64,000 nucleotides of DNA from WQXF01 sp031552825. Its GTDB lineage: Bacteria > Bacillota > Clostridia > Christensenellales > Aristaeellaceae. The DNA lies in contig JAVBMD010000004.1 in assembly GCA_031552825.1 (NCBI GenBank), forward strand, positions 1 through 64,000, read 5' to 3'. This document shows positions 34,863-42,027 of this stretch, one piece after another (positions within the stretch are counted from its first letter, which is position 1; the number at the start of each line of letters is the position of its first letter). Both the position numbers and the translations under genes were made by a program. The notes beneath the pieces are model-generated. The model searched no databases and was not told the DNA's origin. It worked only from the letters and a program-made list of their open reading frames with translations.

Positions 34863-35780
34863 ATGCGCAGATATTGCTTGATCGCGACGTGCCTGCTATG
34901 CGCGCTGCTTGCGGGGTGCGCTTCCGCGCCGCAGCCGCCGCAGGCCAAGACGTTCCCGACGCGCGAGCCGGGCGTGTACCTTTCGGCCTCGCATTATCCG
35001 GTCTATTTGGCGGCGCTGCAGATCGCGGGTAGCGTCGAGGGCGTGCATGTGAACACGTTTGTACAGCCTCAGGGCGGATACTTGGAGGACTTCCGGCTTA
35101 GCGAGCTGGATTGGGAGCGCGCGCAGCGGGCTGATATTTTGTTGTTGATGGGCGGCGGGTTGGAGGATTTTCTCCCGGCGCTTGCCGCCGAGGATGGGAA
35201 GCCGTTGCTGGTGGCGGGGGAGCACGTGTCACGTTTGCCCGGCCGGGTGCTCGACCCGGACGAAAGCGCCGAACCTGCCGAGAATCCCTATACGTGGCTT
35301 TCCCCAAAGCGCTGGGGGCAAATTGTCGATGGCGTGGCCGCCGGGCTGGCGCAGCTCGATCCGCTGCATCAGGCAGAGTACGTCGCCGCCAACAACGCGG
35401 CGCAGCCGCGCATCGAGGGCGTGGCGGCCCGGCTGCGCGAGGTCATGCAGCCTTACTTGGGGCGGCAGGTGATCGTGATGCATCCTGCGCTGGCCTACTT
35501 GGCCGAGGACGCCGGGCTACAGGTGGCGCTGACGCTGGAGCGCGACCCTGCCGCGCAGGTTGCGTCGGACAGCTTGCAAGAGATAGAGGGGTTGCTTGCG
35601 GCCTATCCGGATGCCGTGCTGCTGCTGGAGGAGGACGCGCCTTTGGCGCTGCAAGGGCTGGGCGGACGGCGTACCGCGCTGTGCAAGGTGCTGTGCCAAG
35701 GTGTCTTGGATGGCGATGCGTCGGCGTGGGAACGGGCGATGGAGCACAACATCGCCGCGCTGGCCGAAGCGCTGCATTGA
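34863..35780 (+). CDS. ZnuA-like metal ABC substrate-binding lipoprotein, degenerate site
   Basis: About 305 residues, with a lipoprotein signal (LLAGCASAP) and the two-lobed cluster 9 binding-protein fold of ZnuA/TroA proteins. Comparable segments are SASHYPVYLAALQIAG at the N terminus and IVMHPALAYLAEDAGL in lobe two. At the position of the usual DPHxWLSP metal-ligand motif the sequence is NPYTWLSPKRW, so the histidine is lost. No His-rich loop is present. No ABC ATPase or permease gene is adjacent. It may use a partner elsewhere or have another ligand. I prefer the ATG at 34863 after GGGGGAA; 34851 is possible. Confidence 0.7.
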   Translation: MRRYCLIATCLLCALLAGCASAPQPPQAKTFPTREPGVYLSASHYPVYLAALQIAGSVEGVHVNTFVQPQGGYLEDFRLSELDWERAQRADILLLMGGGLEDFLPALAAEDGKPLLVAGEHVSRLPGRVLDPDESAEPAENPYTWLSPKRWGQIVDGVAAGLAQLDPLHQAEYVAANNAAQPRIEGVAARLREVMQPYLGRQVIVMHPALAYLAEDAGLQVALTLERDPAAQVASDSLQEIEGLLAAYPDAVLLLEEDAPLALQGLGGRRTALCKVLCQGVLDGDASAWERAMEHNIAALAEALH

Positions 35781-35787
35781 CGCGCGC

Positions 35788-36129
35788 TCATTCGGCGGGC
35801 AGCGTAAATGTGCGTATTTCGCCAACATACTGCCCGGCACTCGTATTGGCGTACGCGCGGTAGGCGTAGGTAGCGCCCGGCAGCAAGCCAAGCAGCGCCA
35901 CGGAAAACGGGGAAGTGACCGTGGGCGAGGCCACGCTGCCGCCGCTGAAGGTCGCGCTGGCCTCGAACTGCACCCCCACCTGATACGCATCGGCCTCGAT
36001 GCCGTCCAGACGATTGCCAAAGATTTCGGCATGCTTGGCGTCCGATAGACGCGCTTCGCCGGTGCGTATCCTTTGGGAGTCATCATCGGCGGGCAGCGCG
36101 CGCATTCGATCCCATCGCTCAAAGGACAC
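35788..36129 (-). CDS. Small protein with fibronectin type III-like segment
   Basis: A 113-residue protein. The last 75 residues read like a short fibronectin type III-like sheet (YQVGVQFEASATFSGGS, LLPGATYAYRAYANTSAGQY, GEIRTFTL). The N terminus is charged and has no signal peptide. The GTG at 36129 is favoured because GGGAGGG lies 6 nt upstream; the ATG at 36150 contains that site within the coding sequence. It faces the binding lipoprotein gene convergently with only seven bases between. Function is unknown. Confidence 0.55.
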   Translation of the reverse strand: MSFERWDRMRALPADDDSQRIRTGEARLSDAKHAEIFGNRLDGIEADAYQVGVQFEASATFSGGSVASPTVTSPFSVALLGLLPGATYAYRAYANTSAGQYVGEIRTFTLPAE

Positions 36130-36210
36130 GGCAATCCCTCCCTGCTTCATCAAAGGCAGTATATGCGCTGGTGGCAAATATTTCGCGCGGATCCATAATG
36201 ATACAAGCGC

Positions 36211-36252
36211 AAAAAACGCCCCGGCTCGCGCTGCAAAAGGCGAGCCGGGGCG
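36211..36252 (-). terminator. Terminator of murA
   Basis: CGCCCCGGCTCG and CGAGCCGGGGCG form a 12-bp stem (36217-36228, 36241-36252) followed by TTTTTTG on the minus strand. Confidence 0.85.
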
Positions 36253-36263
36253 TGCTGTGTTGC

Positions 36264-37580
36264 CTATTCCCGGATGATCTCGATCATCGGGCTGTAATCT
36301 TCCACCTCGACGCGGCGGATATCCGCGCCCAAGGAGCGCAGCTTGCTCTCGAGATTTTCATAGCCGCGGTCGATATACTGCGTGTTGGCGATCTCGGTGA
36401 CGCCCTCGGCCATCAGCCCGGCCACCACCAGCGCCGCACCGGCGCGCAGGTCGGTCACGTATACCGAGGAACCGAACAGGCCGGATACCCCGTCGATGAT
36501 GGCGACGCGATCCACGATGCGCGCGCTGGCGCCCATGCGTTCCATCTCCATCAGGTGGCGAAAGCGCTGCTCAAAGATGTTTTCGGTGATGATGCTGGTG
36601 CCGCGCGCCGTGGTGAGCAACGCTGACATCGGCTGCTGCAGGTCCGTGGGGAAGCCGGGGTATACCTGCGTCTTGATGTTGACGGCGCGATGCGCGCCGT
36701 TGGAGCGGACGCGGATGGAATCATCGCTGTCGGTGATGTTGGCGCCGAGCTCCAGCAGCTTGGCGGTCAGCGCGTCCATATGCGTGGGGATGCAGCCACG
36801 GATCGTCACGTCGCCATGGGTGGCGGCGGCGGCGATCATCAGCGTGCCGGTCTCGATTTGATCGGGGATCACGGCGTAGGTGCAGCCGCGCAGCTTCTGT
36901 ACGCCGCGAATGCGGATGATATCGGTGCCCGCCCCTTTGACGCGCGCGCCCATGCTGTTGAGAAAGTTGGCTAAGTCGACGATATGCGGCTCTTTGGCGG
37001 CGTTGTAGATGGTGGTATTGCCCACCGCGCGCACCGCAGAAAGCATCACGTTGATGGTGCCGCCCACCGTGACCAGATCAAAGAAGATATCGTTGCCGCG
37101 CAGCTCGTCGACCTCGGCAAAAACGCCGTCGCTGTGGCACACCACGGTGGCGCCCAGCGCCTCCATGCCCTTAATATGCTGATCGATGGGGCGCGGACCC
37201 AGCATGCAGCCGCCCGGGTAGGGCACCTCCGCGCGGCCAAGCCGCCCCAGCAGCGCGCCGATCAGGTAGTAGGAGGCGCGCATGCGCTGCGCAAGCTTTG
37301 CCGGCACGCTATGGCCGGATACGCCGCGCGGATCGATGTGCATGGTGTTGCCTTCCAGCGCCACAGATGCGCCCAGGTGCCGCATCATCTCCGCCAGCAC
37401 GCGCACGTCGTCGATGTCGGGAAGGTTCTCAATCACGCAGGGTTCATCGCACAACAAAACGGCGGGGATGATGGCGACGGCGGTGTTCTTGCCGCCGCTG
37501 ACGCTAGTAACCCCTTCCAGCCTGCAACCGCCCTTGATCTGCATTTTTTGAATCAGCTGTAGCTTTTGCGCCACTGCCAT
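36264..37580 (-). CDS. murA: UDP-N-acetylglucosamine 1-carboxyvinyltransferase
   Basis: A 438-residue enzyme that transfers enolpyruvyl from PEP to UDP-GlcNAc, the first committed step of peptidoglycan synthesis. The catalytic cysteine is C125 in YPGGCMLGPRP, the residue attacked by fosfomycin. The N-terminal VTSVSGGKNTAVAII holds the conserved Lys-Asn of the active site. Later landmarks are YPGFPTDLQQPMSALL and ENIFEQRFRH. The start at 37580 (MAVAQKLQL) is chosen as the first ATG near the conserved N terminus; in-frame codons upstream lack similarity. Gram-positives often carry two MurA paralogues, and I cannot tell which this is. Confidence 0.95.
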   Translation of the reverse strand: MAVAQKLQLIQKMQIKGGCRLEGVTSVSGGKNTAVAIIPAVLLCDEPCVIENLPDIDDVRVLAEMMRHLGASVALEGNTMHIDPRGVSGHSVPAKLAQRMRASYYLIGALLGRLGRAEVPYPGGCMLGPRPIDQHIKGMEALGATVVCHSDGVFAEVDELRGNDIFFDLVTVGGTINVMLSAVRAVGNTTIYNAAKEPHIVDLANFLNSMGARVKGAGTDIIRIRGVQKLRGCTYAVIPDQIETGTLMIAAAATHGDVTIRGCIPTHMDALTAKLLELGANITDSDDSIRVRSNGAHRAVNIKTQVYPGFPTDLQQPMSALLTTARGTSIITENIFEQRFRHLMEMERMGASARIVDRVAIIDGVSGLFGSSVYVTDLRAGAALVVAGLMAEGVTEIANTQYIDRGYENLESKLRSLGADIRRVEVEDYSPMIEIIRE

Positions 37581-37761
37581 GGTTTTGCATCGCCTCCCAG
37601 CTGCGTATCTGTACGGACACCCTGCATTATACACGCCCGAGGTGTCGCTGGCAAGCCGCGGCTCGACTGAATTGTCGAAAAAACCGCCACCGTCAGATTT
37701 TTTCAGAGAAAATCCATAGGAAAAGCACCGATAACTACTGGCCGAGTCGCGTTGGGCATGA

Positions 37762-37767
37762 TATAAT
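37762..37767 (+). promoter_or_regulatory. TATAAT -10 box of the mtrB operon
   Basis: A perfect TATAAT lies 37 bases upstream of the mtrB start. The -35 region at 17 nt (TGGCCG) is weak. Confidence 0.5.
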
Positions 37768-37803
37768 AAAATGATCTATCGAGACGGCGGGGAGGGAATC
37801 TCC

Positions 37804-38046
37804 ATGGATAATGAACCGCAGGCCATCGCGTCCAGCAGCGATTTCGTGGTCATCAAGGCGCTGGAAAGTGGCGTAACCATCATCGGCATGACGCGCGGCA
37901 GGGATACGCGCTTTCACCACACCGAGAAACTGGATCAGGGCGAGGTCATGATCGCCCAGTTTACCGAAAACACCTCGGCCATCAAGGTGCGCGGCAAGGC
38001 GAGAATTTGCACGCGTCACGGTGAAGTGATTTCCGGAAACGAGTGA
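37804..38046 (+). CDS. mtrB: Trp RNA-binding attenuation protein (TRAP)
   Basis: An 80-residue protein that matches Bacillus TRAP along its whole length (SDFVVIKALESGVTIIGMTR at the start, then HTEKLDQGEV, IAQFTENTSAIKVRG). TRAP forms an 11-subunit ring that, when loaded with tryptophan, binds about 11 (G/U)AG triplets in RNA. The RNA-contacting residues K37, K56 and R58 of B. subtilis TRAP correspond to K42, K61 and R63 here. Tryptophan-pocket residues (T-R-G...D-T and Q-F-T-E-N-T-S) are conserved. GGGAGGG precedes the start. In Bacillus mtrB follows folE; here it heads an operon with pfkA. Its likely target is the leader at 52719-52849. Confidence 0.95.
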   Translation: MDNEPQAIASSSDFVVIKALESGVTIIGMTRGRDTRFHHTEKLDQGEVMIAQFTENTSAIKVRGKARICTRHGEVISGNE

Positions 38047-38090
38047 TCGTTGCCCGGATGCACCTAGCGTACCCGTTCGGAGGGATGAGC

Positions 38091-38291
38091 ATGTGGATGG
38101 TTGTGCATATGGCCAAGAGTGAGGCCGCCGCCGAGAAAGTGCGTGAATGCTTGGCGGAGGAAGGGCTCTTGGTTCGCATTCATCCGGTGTATCGTTCGGT
38201 CTCTTCGCGAGAAAATTATTACGAGATCTCGGTGCTGCGCTCTGAAATGCAGGAGGCGCGTACGATCCTGCTGGAGCGCGGCCTGTGCTGA
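38091..38291 (+). CDS. Small conserved-type protein between mtrB and pfkA
   Basis: A 66-residue protein (WMVVHMAKSEAAAEKVREC at the start). The alternating pattern, one beta strand, a helix, then RIHPVYRSVSSRENYYEISV, suggests a small ferredoxin-like fold of the DUF2007 (signal-transducing) kind; this is only a resemblance. GGAGGG lies 6 nt before the ATG at 38091. It is cotranscribed with mtrB (44 nt gap) and pfkA (44 nt gap). Small genes in this position ahead of pfkA are common in Clostridia, without known function. Confidence 0.6.
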   Translation: MWMVVHMAKSEAAAEKVRECLAEEGLLVRIHPVYRSVSSRENYYEISVLRSEMQEARTILLERGLC

Positions 38292-38335
38292 CCCCAACCG
38301 TTTATTCTAAGTACCATCAAGTGAGGTAGAACGAC

Positions 38336-39571
38336 GTGGCGAGACAAACCAAAAAAATCGTGGAAACCGCATCCGAAGAAGTGAAGTTGATTGAAACGGC
38401 CTTGGCCGAGGAATTAGAGGACGAGGCGGACGAGAACGAACAGGAGCTCTTTGCGGAACCGAAAGCGGACCGCCCGCGGCGGCGAATCGGCATCCTTACC
38501 TCGGGCGGGGATGCGCCGGGAATGAACGCGGCTGTGGTGGCGGTGGCGCGGTACGCCGAGCGCTTCAACATGCAGCTGGTGGGCATCAAGCGCGGCTTCA
38601 ACGGCCTGCTTTTCGACGATGAAAATATGCACGAGTGCATCGAAGAGCTGGATCTGGACACCCTGCTGGACATCGCCGACCAGCCCGGCACCTATCTGCG
38701 CACCGCGCGCTGCGATGAGTTTAAGGAACTGAAATATCAGGAATTGGCGGCAAAAAACATCGGCAAACTTGGCCTCTCTGGCATGGTCATCATCGGCGGG
38801 GACGGCAGCTATCAGGGCGCGATGGCGCTTTGCAGGCAGGAAATCCCCTGCATTGGCATCCCTGGCACCATTGACAACGACCTGAAATATACCGAGATGA
38901 CGCTGGGCTACGATACCGCCGTCAACTCCTGCGTGGAGGATATCCGCGCCATCCGCGCCACCTCCCGCGCGCATGACCGCCCTGCGGTGGTCGAGGTGAT
39001 GGGTCGCCATTGCGGCGATATCGCCCTGCGGGCGGCGGTCAGTACCGGCGCGGAAATCGTCATCGTGCCTGAAATGCCGTGGTCGGTGGATCAGATGGCC
39101 GCCCGGCTCAACGCGCAGATCGCCAAGGGCAACAACCGCGTCACCATCGTCGTCGCCGAGGGCGCGTATGATAAGGATAGCATGGAGCCCTTCGACGTGT
39201 ACGGCTTCCTGCACAACTTCCCCGGCGCGCCCAAACCCTGCTTCCCCGATGAGCCGATGTCGGCCAGCCGACTGGCTTCTATCTTCAAGCGCAAGTGCGG
39301 CATGGTGGAGGCGCGCGCCACGGTGTTGGGCTATACCCAGCGCGGGCGCCAACCTTCCGCTTACGATTCCGCCTTTGCTTTTGAGGCCGGTCATCTGGCG
39401 GTGAAGCTGCTGGCGCAGAACTTCGAGCTGATGGACCAGGGCGCGACGGAGATCGAGAACTACGCCATCGGCATCCGCAAGGGCAAGATCTTTTACCTGA
39501 CCTTCGAGGAGGCGCTGCACAAGAAGCGCCGGTTCAATAAAAAGCTGTATAAGCTGGTCAATCACCTGTGA
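38336..39571 (+). CDS. pfkA: 6-phosphofructokinase with acidic N-terminal extension
   Basis: A 411-residue phosphofructokinase that phosphorylates fructose-6-phosphate in glycolysis. ATP- and substrate-binding motifs are ILTSGGDAPGMNA near residue 53, IIGGDGSYQGAM near residue 150 (GGDGS fits an ATP-dependent enzyme), PGTIDNDL with the catalytic Asp near residue 180 and EVMGRHCGD near residue 222. The first about 47 residues are an extra, strongly acidic segment (LAEELEDEADENEQELF) absent from E. coli PfkA. The GTG start follows GAGGTAGA. The stop overlaps the rlmD start by one base (TGATG). Confidence 0.93.
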   Translation: MARQTKKIVETASEEVKLIETALAEELEDEADENEQELFAEPKADRPRRRIGILTSGGDAPGMNAAVVAVARYAERFNMQLVGIKRGFNGLLFDDENMHECIEELDLDTLLDIADQPGTYLRTARCDEFKELKYQELAAKNIGKLGLSGMVIIGGDGSYQGAMALCRQEIPCIGIPGTIDNDLKYTEMTLGYDTAVNSCVEDIRAIRATSRAHDRPAVVEVMGRHCGDIALRAAVSTGAEIVIVPEMPWSVDQMAARLNAQIAKGNNRVTIVVAEGAYDKDSMEPFDVYGFLHNFPGAPKPCFPDEPMSASRLASIFKRKCGMVEARATVLGYTQRGRQPSAYDSAFAFEAGHLAVKLLAQNFELMDQGATEIENYAIGIRKGKIFYLTFEEALHKKRRFNKKLYKLVNHL

Positions 39572-40938
39572 TGCGGCCACCGCTTGCGAAAAATCAAATC
39601 GTGGAGCTCGATGTACACGCCTTCGGCATGGATGCCGAGGGCGTGTGCCGCTACGGCGAGCAAAATTTCGCGGTGTTCGTGCCCGGCGCGCTGCCCGGCG
39701 AGCGCGTCGAGGCGCGCATCGTCAAGGTGGAAAAGCGCCATGCTTTCGCGCGGGTAGAACGGCTGCTGCGCCCCTCGCTGGAGCGCGTCGAACCGCCCTG
39801 CCCGGTCTATCGCCGGTGTGGCGGCTGCGCGGCGCAGCACATGCGCTACGAGGCCACGTTGGCTTTCAAGCGCGAGCAGCTGCAGGGCTGCCTTTCGCGC
39901 ATCGGCGGCATCGCGCTGGAGGTGCCGCCGGTATTGGGCATGGCCGAGCCGTGGCACTACCGCAACAAGGGCTCCGCGCCGGTGGCCGGGGCGGCGGGAG
40001 AGCCGAAAATCGGCTTTTACGCGCCGCGCTCGCATGACGTGATTGACGCGCCGATGGGCTGCGTCATCCAGCATCCCTCGGCCAACGCGGCGGTGGCGGC
40101 GATGCGCGAATGGATGCGGGCGCACCGCATCGCGCCGTATGACGAGTTGACCCATACCGGGTTTGTGCGCCACGTGGTAACCCGCACCATGCGCGGCGGT
40201 GAAACCATGGTGGTGCTGGTGGTGCGCGAATGGCAGCTTCCGGCGCAGGCTGAACTGGTGGCCGCGCTGCGCGAGGCGGTGCCGGGGTTGGCGGCGGTGC
40301 TGCTGTGCCTCAACGATCGGCGCACCAACGTGATCCTCGGCGAGCAACTGCGTGCGCTCTGGGGTGCGCAGGCGCTGGAAGATACGCTGCACGGCCTGCG
40401 TTTCCGCGTTTCGCCGCACTCCTTTTTTCAGGTCAACACCGCGCAGGCTGAGGTGCTCTACGAGCAGGCGCTGGCCTATGCCGAGCTGACCGGCGGTGAG
40501 ACCGTGGTCGACGCCTACTGCGGCGCGGGAACCATCTCGCTGCTGCTGGCGCGCAGGGCGAAGCGGGTGATCGGCGTCGAGGTGGTGCCGCAGGCCATCG
40601 AGGATGCCAAGCACAACGCGCGGGTCAATGGCATCACAAACGCCGAATTCCTGTGCGGCGAGGCCGAGCGCCTGCTGCCCGAATTGGTGAACAAAGGTCT
40701 CGCGCCCGATGTGGTGGTGGTCGATCCGCCGCGCAAAGGTTGCGATGCCGCGCTGCTGGAGGCAGTGCTGCGCGCCGCGCCGCGCCGGGTGGTGTACGTC
40801 TCCTGCAATCCCGCGACGCTGGCGCGCGACGCCGCGCTCCTGATCGCCGGGGGATATCGCGCCACGGCGGTGCAGGCCGTCGATATGTTCTGCTGGGCGA
40901 GCGGCGTGGAGAGCGTGCTGCTCTTAGAACGTGCTTAA
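39571..40938 (+). CDS. rlmD: 23S rRNA (uracil-C5)-methyltransferase, RlmD/RumA family
   Basis: A 455-residue SAM-dependent RNA methyltransferase of the TrmA/RumA family. An N-terminal TRAM domain (about 1-60) precedes a [4Fe-4S] cysteine set (CPVYRRCGGC near residue 75). The Rossmann SAM site is VVDAYCGAGTISLLLA near residue 310, and the catalytic region has VDPPRKGCDAALLE followed by YVSCNPATLARD, with the nucleophilic Cys. Gram-positive homologues may act as RlmCD, modifying two uridines, so the exact site on 23S rRNA is uncertain. It starts one base inside the pfkA stop codon. Confidence 0.88.
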   Translation: MRPPLAKNQIVELDVHAFGMDAEGVCRYGEQNFAVFVPGALPGERVEARIVKVEKRHAFARVERLLRPSLERVEPPCPVYRRCGGCAAQHMRYEATLAFKREQLQGCLSRIGGIALEVPPVLGMAEPWHYRNKGSAPVAGAAGEPKIGFYAPRSHDVIDAPMGCVIQHPSANAAVAAMREWMRAHRIAPYDELTHTGFVRHVVTRTMRGGETMVVLVVREWQLPAQAELVAALREAVPGLAAVLLCLNDRRTNVILGEQLRALWGAQALEDTLHGLRFRVSPHSFFQVNTAQAEVLYEQALAYAELTGGETVVDAYCGAGTISLLLARRAKRVIGVEVVPQAIEDAKHNARVNGITNAEFLCGEAERLLPELVNKGLAPDVVVVDPPRKGCDAALLEAVLRAAPRRVVYVSCNPATLARDAALLIAGGYRATAVQAVDMFCWASGVESVLLLERA

Positions 40939-40959
40939 TGCCAATGCTTTCTGAATATG

Positions 40960-40991
40960 AAAAAGATCCCCCAACCGGAGGATCTTTTTCG
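40960..40991. terminator. Bidirectional terminator between rlmD and degV
   Basis: AAAAAGATCC and GGATCTTTTT pair around CCCAACCGGA between two convergent genes, giving a U run in both directions. Confidence 0.85.
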
Positions 40992-41000
40992 TGCGGGCGC

Positions 41001-41870
41001 TTACGCGCGCTCCTTGCCCATAAAAACCGTTGCCAGCACGCCGGGGCCGGCGTGCGTGGCGATTACCGGCCCGACCAGCTGAATGCGCACCGAGCCGGGA
41101 TTGCAGCGCTCGCGCACCATCTTTTCCACCAACTGCGCGTCGGCCAAACAGTCGCCGTGCAGAATGCACAGCTCTTGGTTCTCGATGTCCTCCGCGCGCT
41201 CCAGATAGGTGTTGACCAGCGCGGAGATGGCCTTGCGGCGGCTCTGCACCTTGCCGTCCTGCACCAGCCGCCCTTCGCGATCCATGCGCAGCATTGGCTT
41301 GATGTCCAGCACCGTACCCACCAGCGCCATCGCGCCGGTTACGCGCCCGCCGCGCTTGAGGTGGAACAGGTTGTCCACGGTCACGCAGGCGTTTGCGCGC
41401 AGCTTATTGGTTTCCACCCAATCGCGCACTTCCTCCAGCGACTTGCCCTCGGCGCGCATCCGTGCAGCGGCGCCCACCAACTGCCCCTCCACCATCGAGA
41501 TCGAGAGCGTGTCGACCAGCACCAGCTTGCGATCGGGATACTCGGCGCGCAGTTCCTCGGCCACCAAGGTGGCGCATTGGAAGTTGCCGCTGAGCGCCGA
41601 GGAGAAGGAGAGATACAGCACGTCGCGGCCTTCCTTGAGGAAGGGCTCAAAGAACGCGCGAATTTCCTCGGTGTTGCGCATCATGGTGGTGGGCATTTTG
41701 CCCTCGCGCAGCAGCTTGTAAAACGCTTGAATGTCGATCTTCTCGCCTAGGTCATAATCGTATTCCTGCCCATCCAGCGCATAGGGCATGCGCAAAAAGG
41801 GCAGATCATATGCTTTCGCCCATTCCAATGGGATTTCCGAATTGGAGTCCGTCGCGAGGATAAAACTCAT
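41001..41870 (-). CDS. DegV family fatty-acid-binding protein
   Basis: A 289-residue DegV-family protein. These proteins bind a fatty acid and act as FakB subunits that present it to the kinase FakA. The N-terminal TDSNSEIP is the family start, TTMMRNTEE holds the T-(S/T)-x-P-like loop near residue 62, LSFSSALSGNFQCA near residue 92 is the carboxylate-binding region, and HAGPGVLATVF closes the protein. No FakA gene is in the window. It is transcribed alone, facing rlmD. Confidence 0.9.
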   Translation of the reverse strand: MSFILATDSNSEIPLEWAKAYDLPFLRMPYALDGQEYDYDLGEKIDIQAFYKLLREGKMPTTMMRNTEEIRAFFEPFLKEGRDVLYLSFSSALSGNFQCATLVAEELRAEYPDRKLVLVDTLSISMVEGQLVGAAARMRAEGKSLEEVRDWVETNKLRANACVTVDNLFHLKRGGRVTGAMALVGTVLDIKPMLRMDREGRLVQDGKVQSRRKAISALVNTYLERAEDIENQELCILHGDCLADAQLVEKMVRERCNPGSVRIQLVGPVIATHAGPGVLATVFMGKERA

Positions 41871-41989
41871 TTCTCGACCGCCTTTCCGTTGTGAATCGTT
41901 CAGATAAGTGCAAAAAATCCTTAGAGAAAAATTGGAACGTCAAAGTTATTATACCGGTTCCCTCGGGTTATTACAACCCACACAGGATG

Positions 41990-42021
41990 AAAAAACGGCA
42001 TCGCAACATCGCGATGCCGTT
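41990..42021 (-). terminator. Terminator of the beta-mannosidase gene
   Basis: AACGGCATCGC and GCGATGCCGTT form an 11-bp perfect stem (41994-42004, 42011-42021) followed by TTTTTTC on the minus strand. Confidence 0.85.
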
Positions 42022-42027
42022 TGCATG

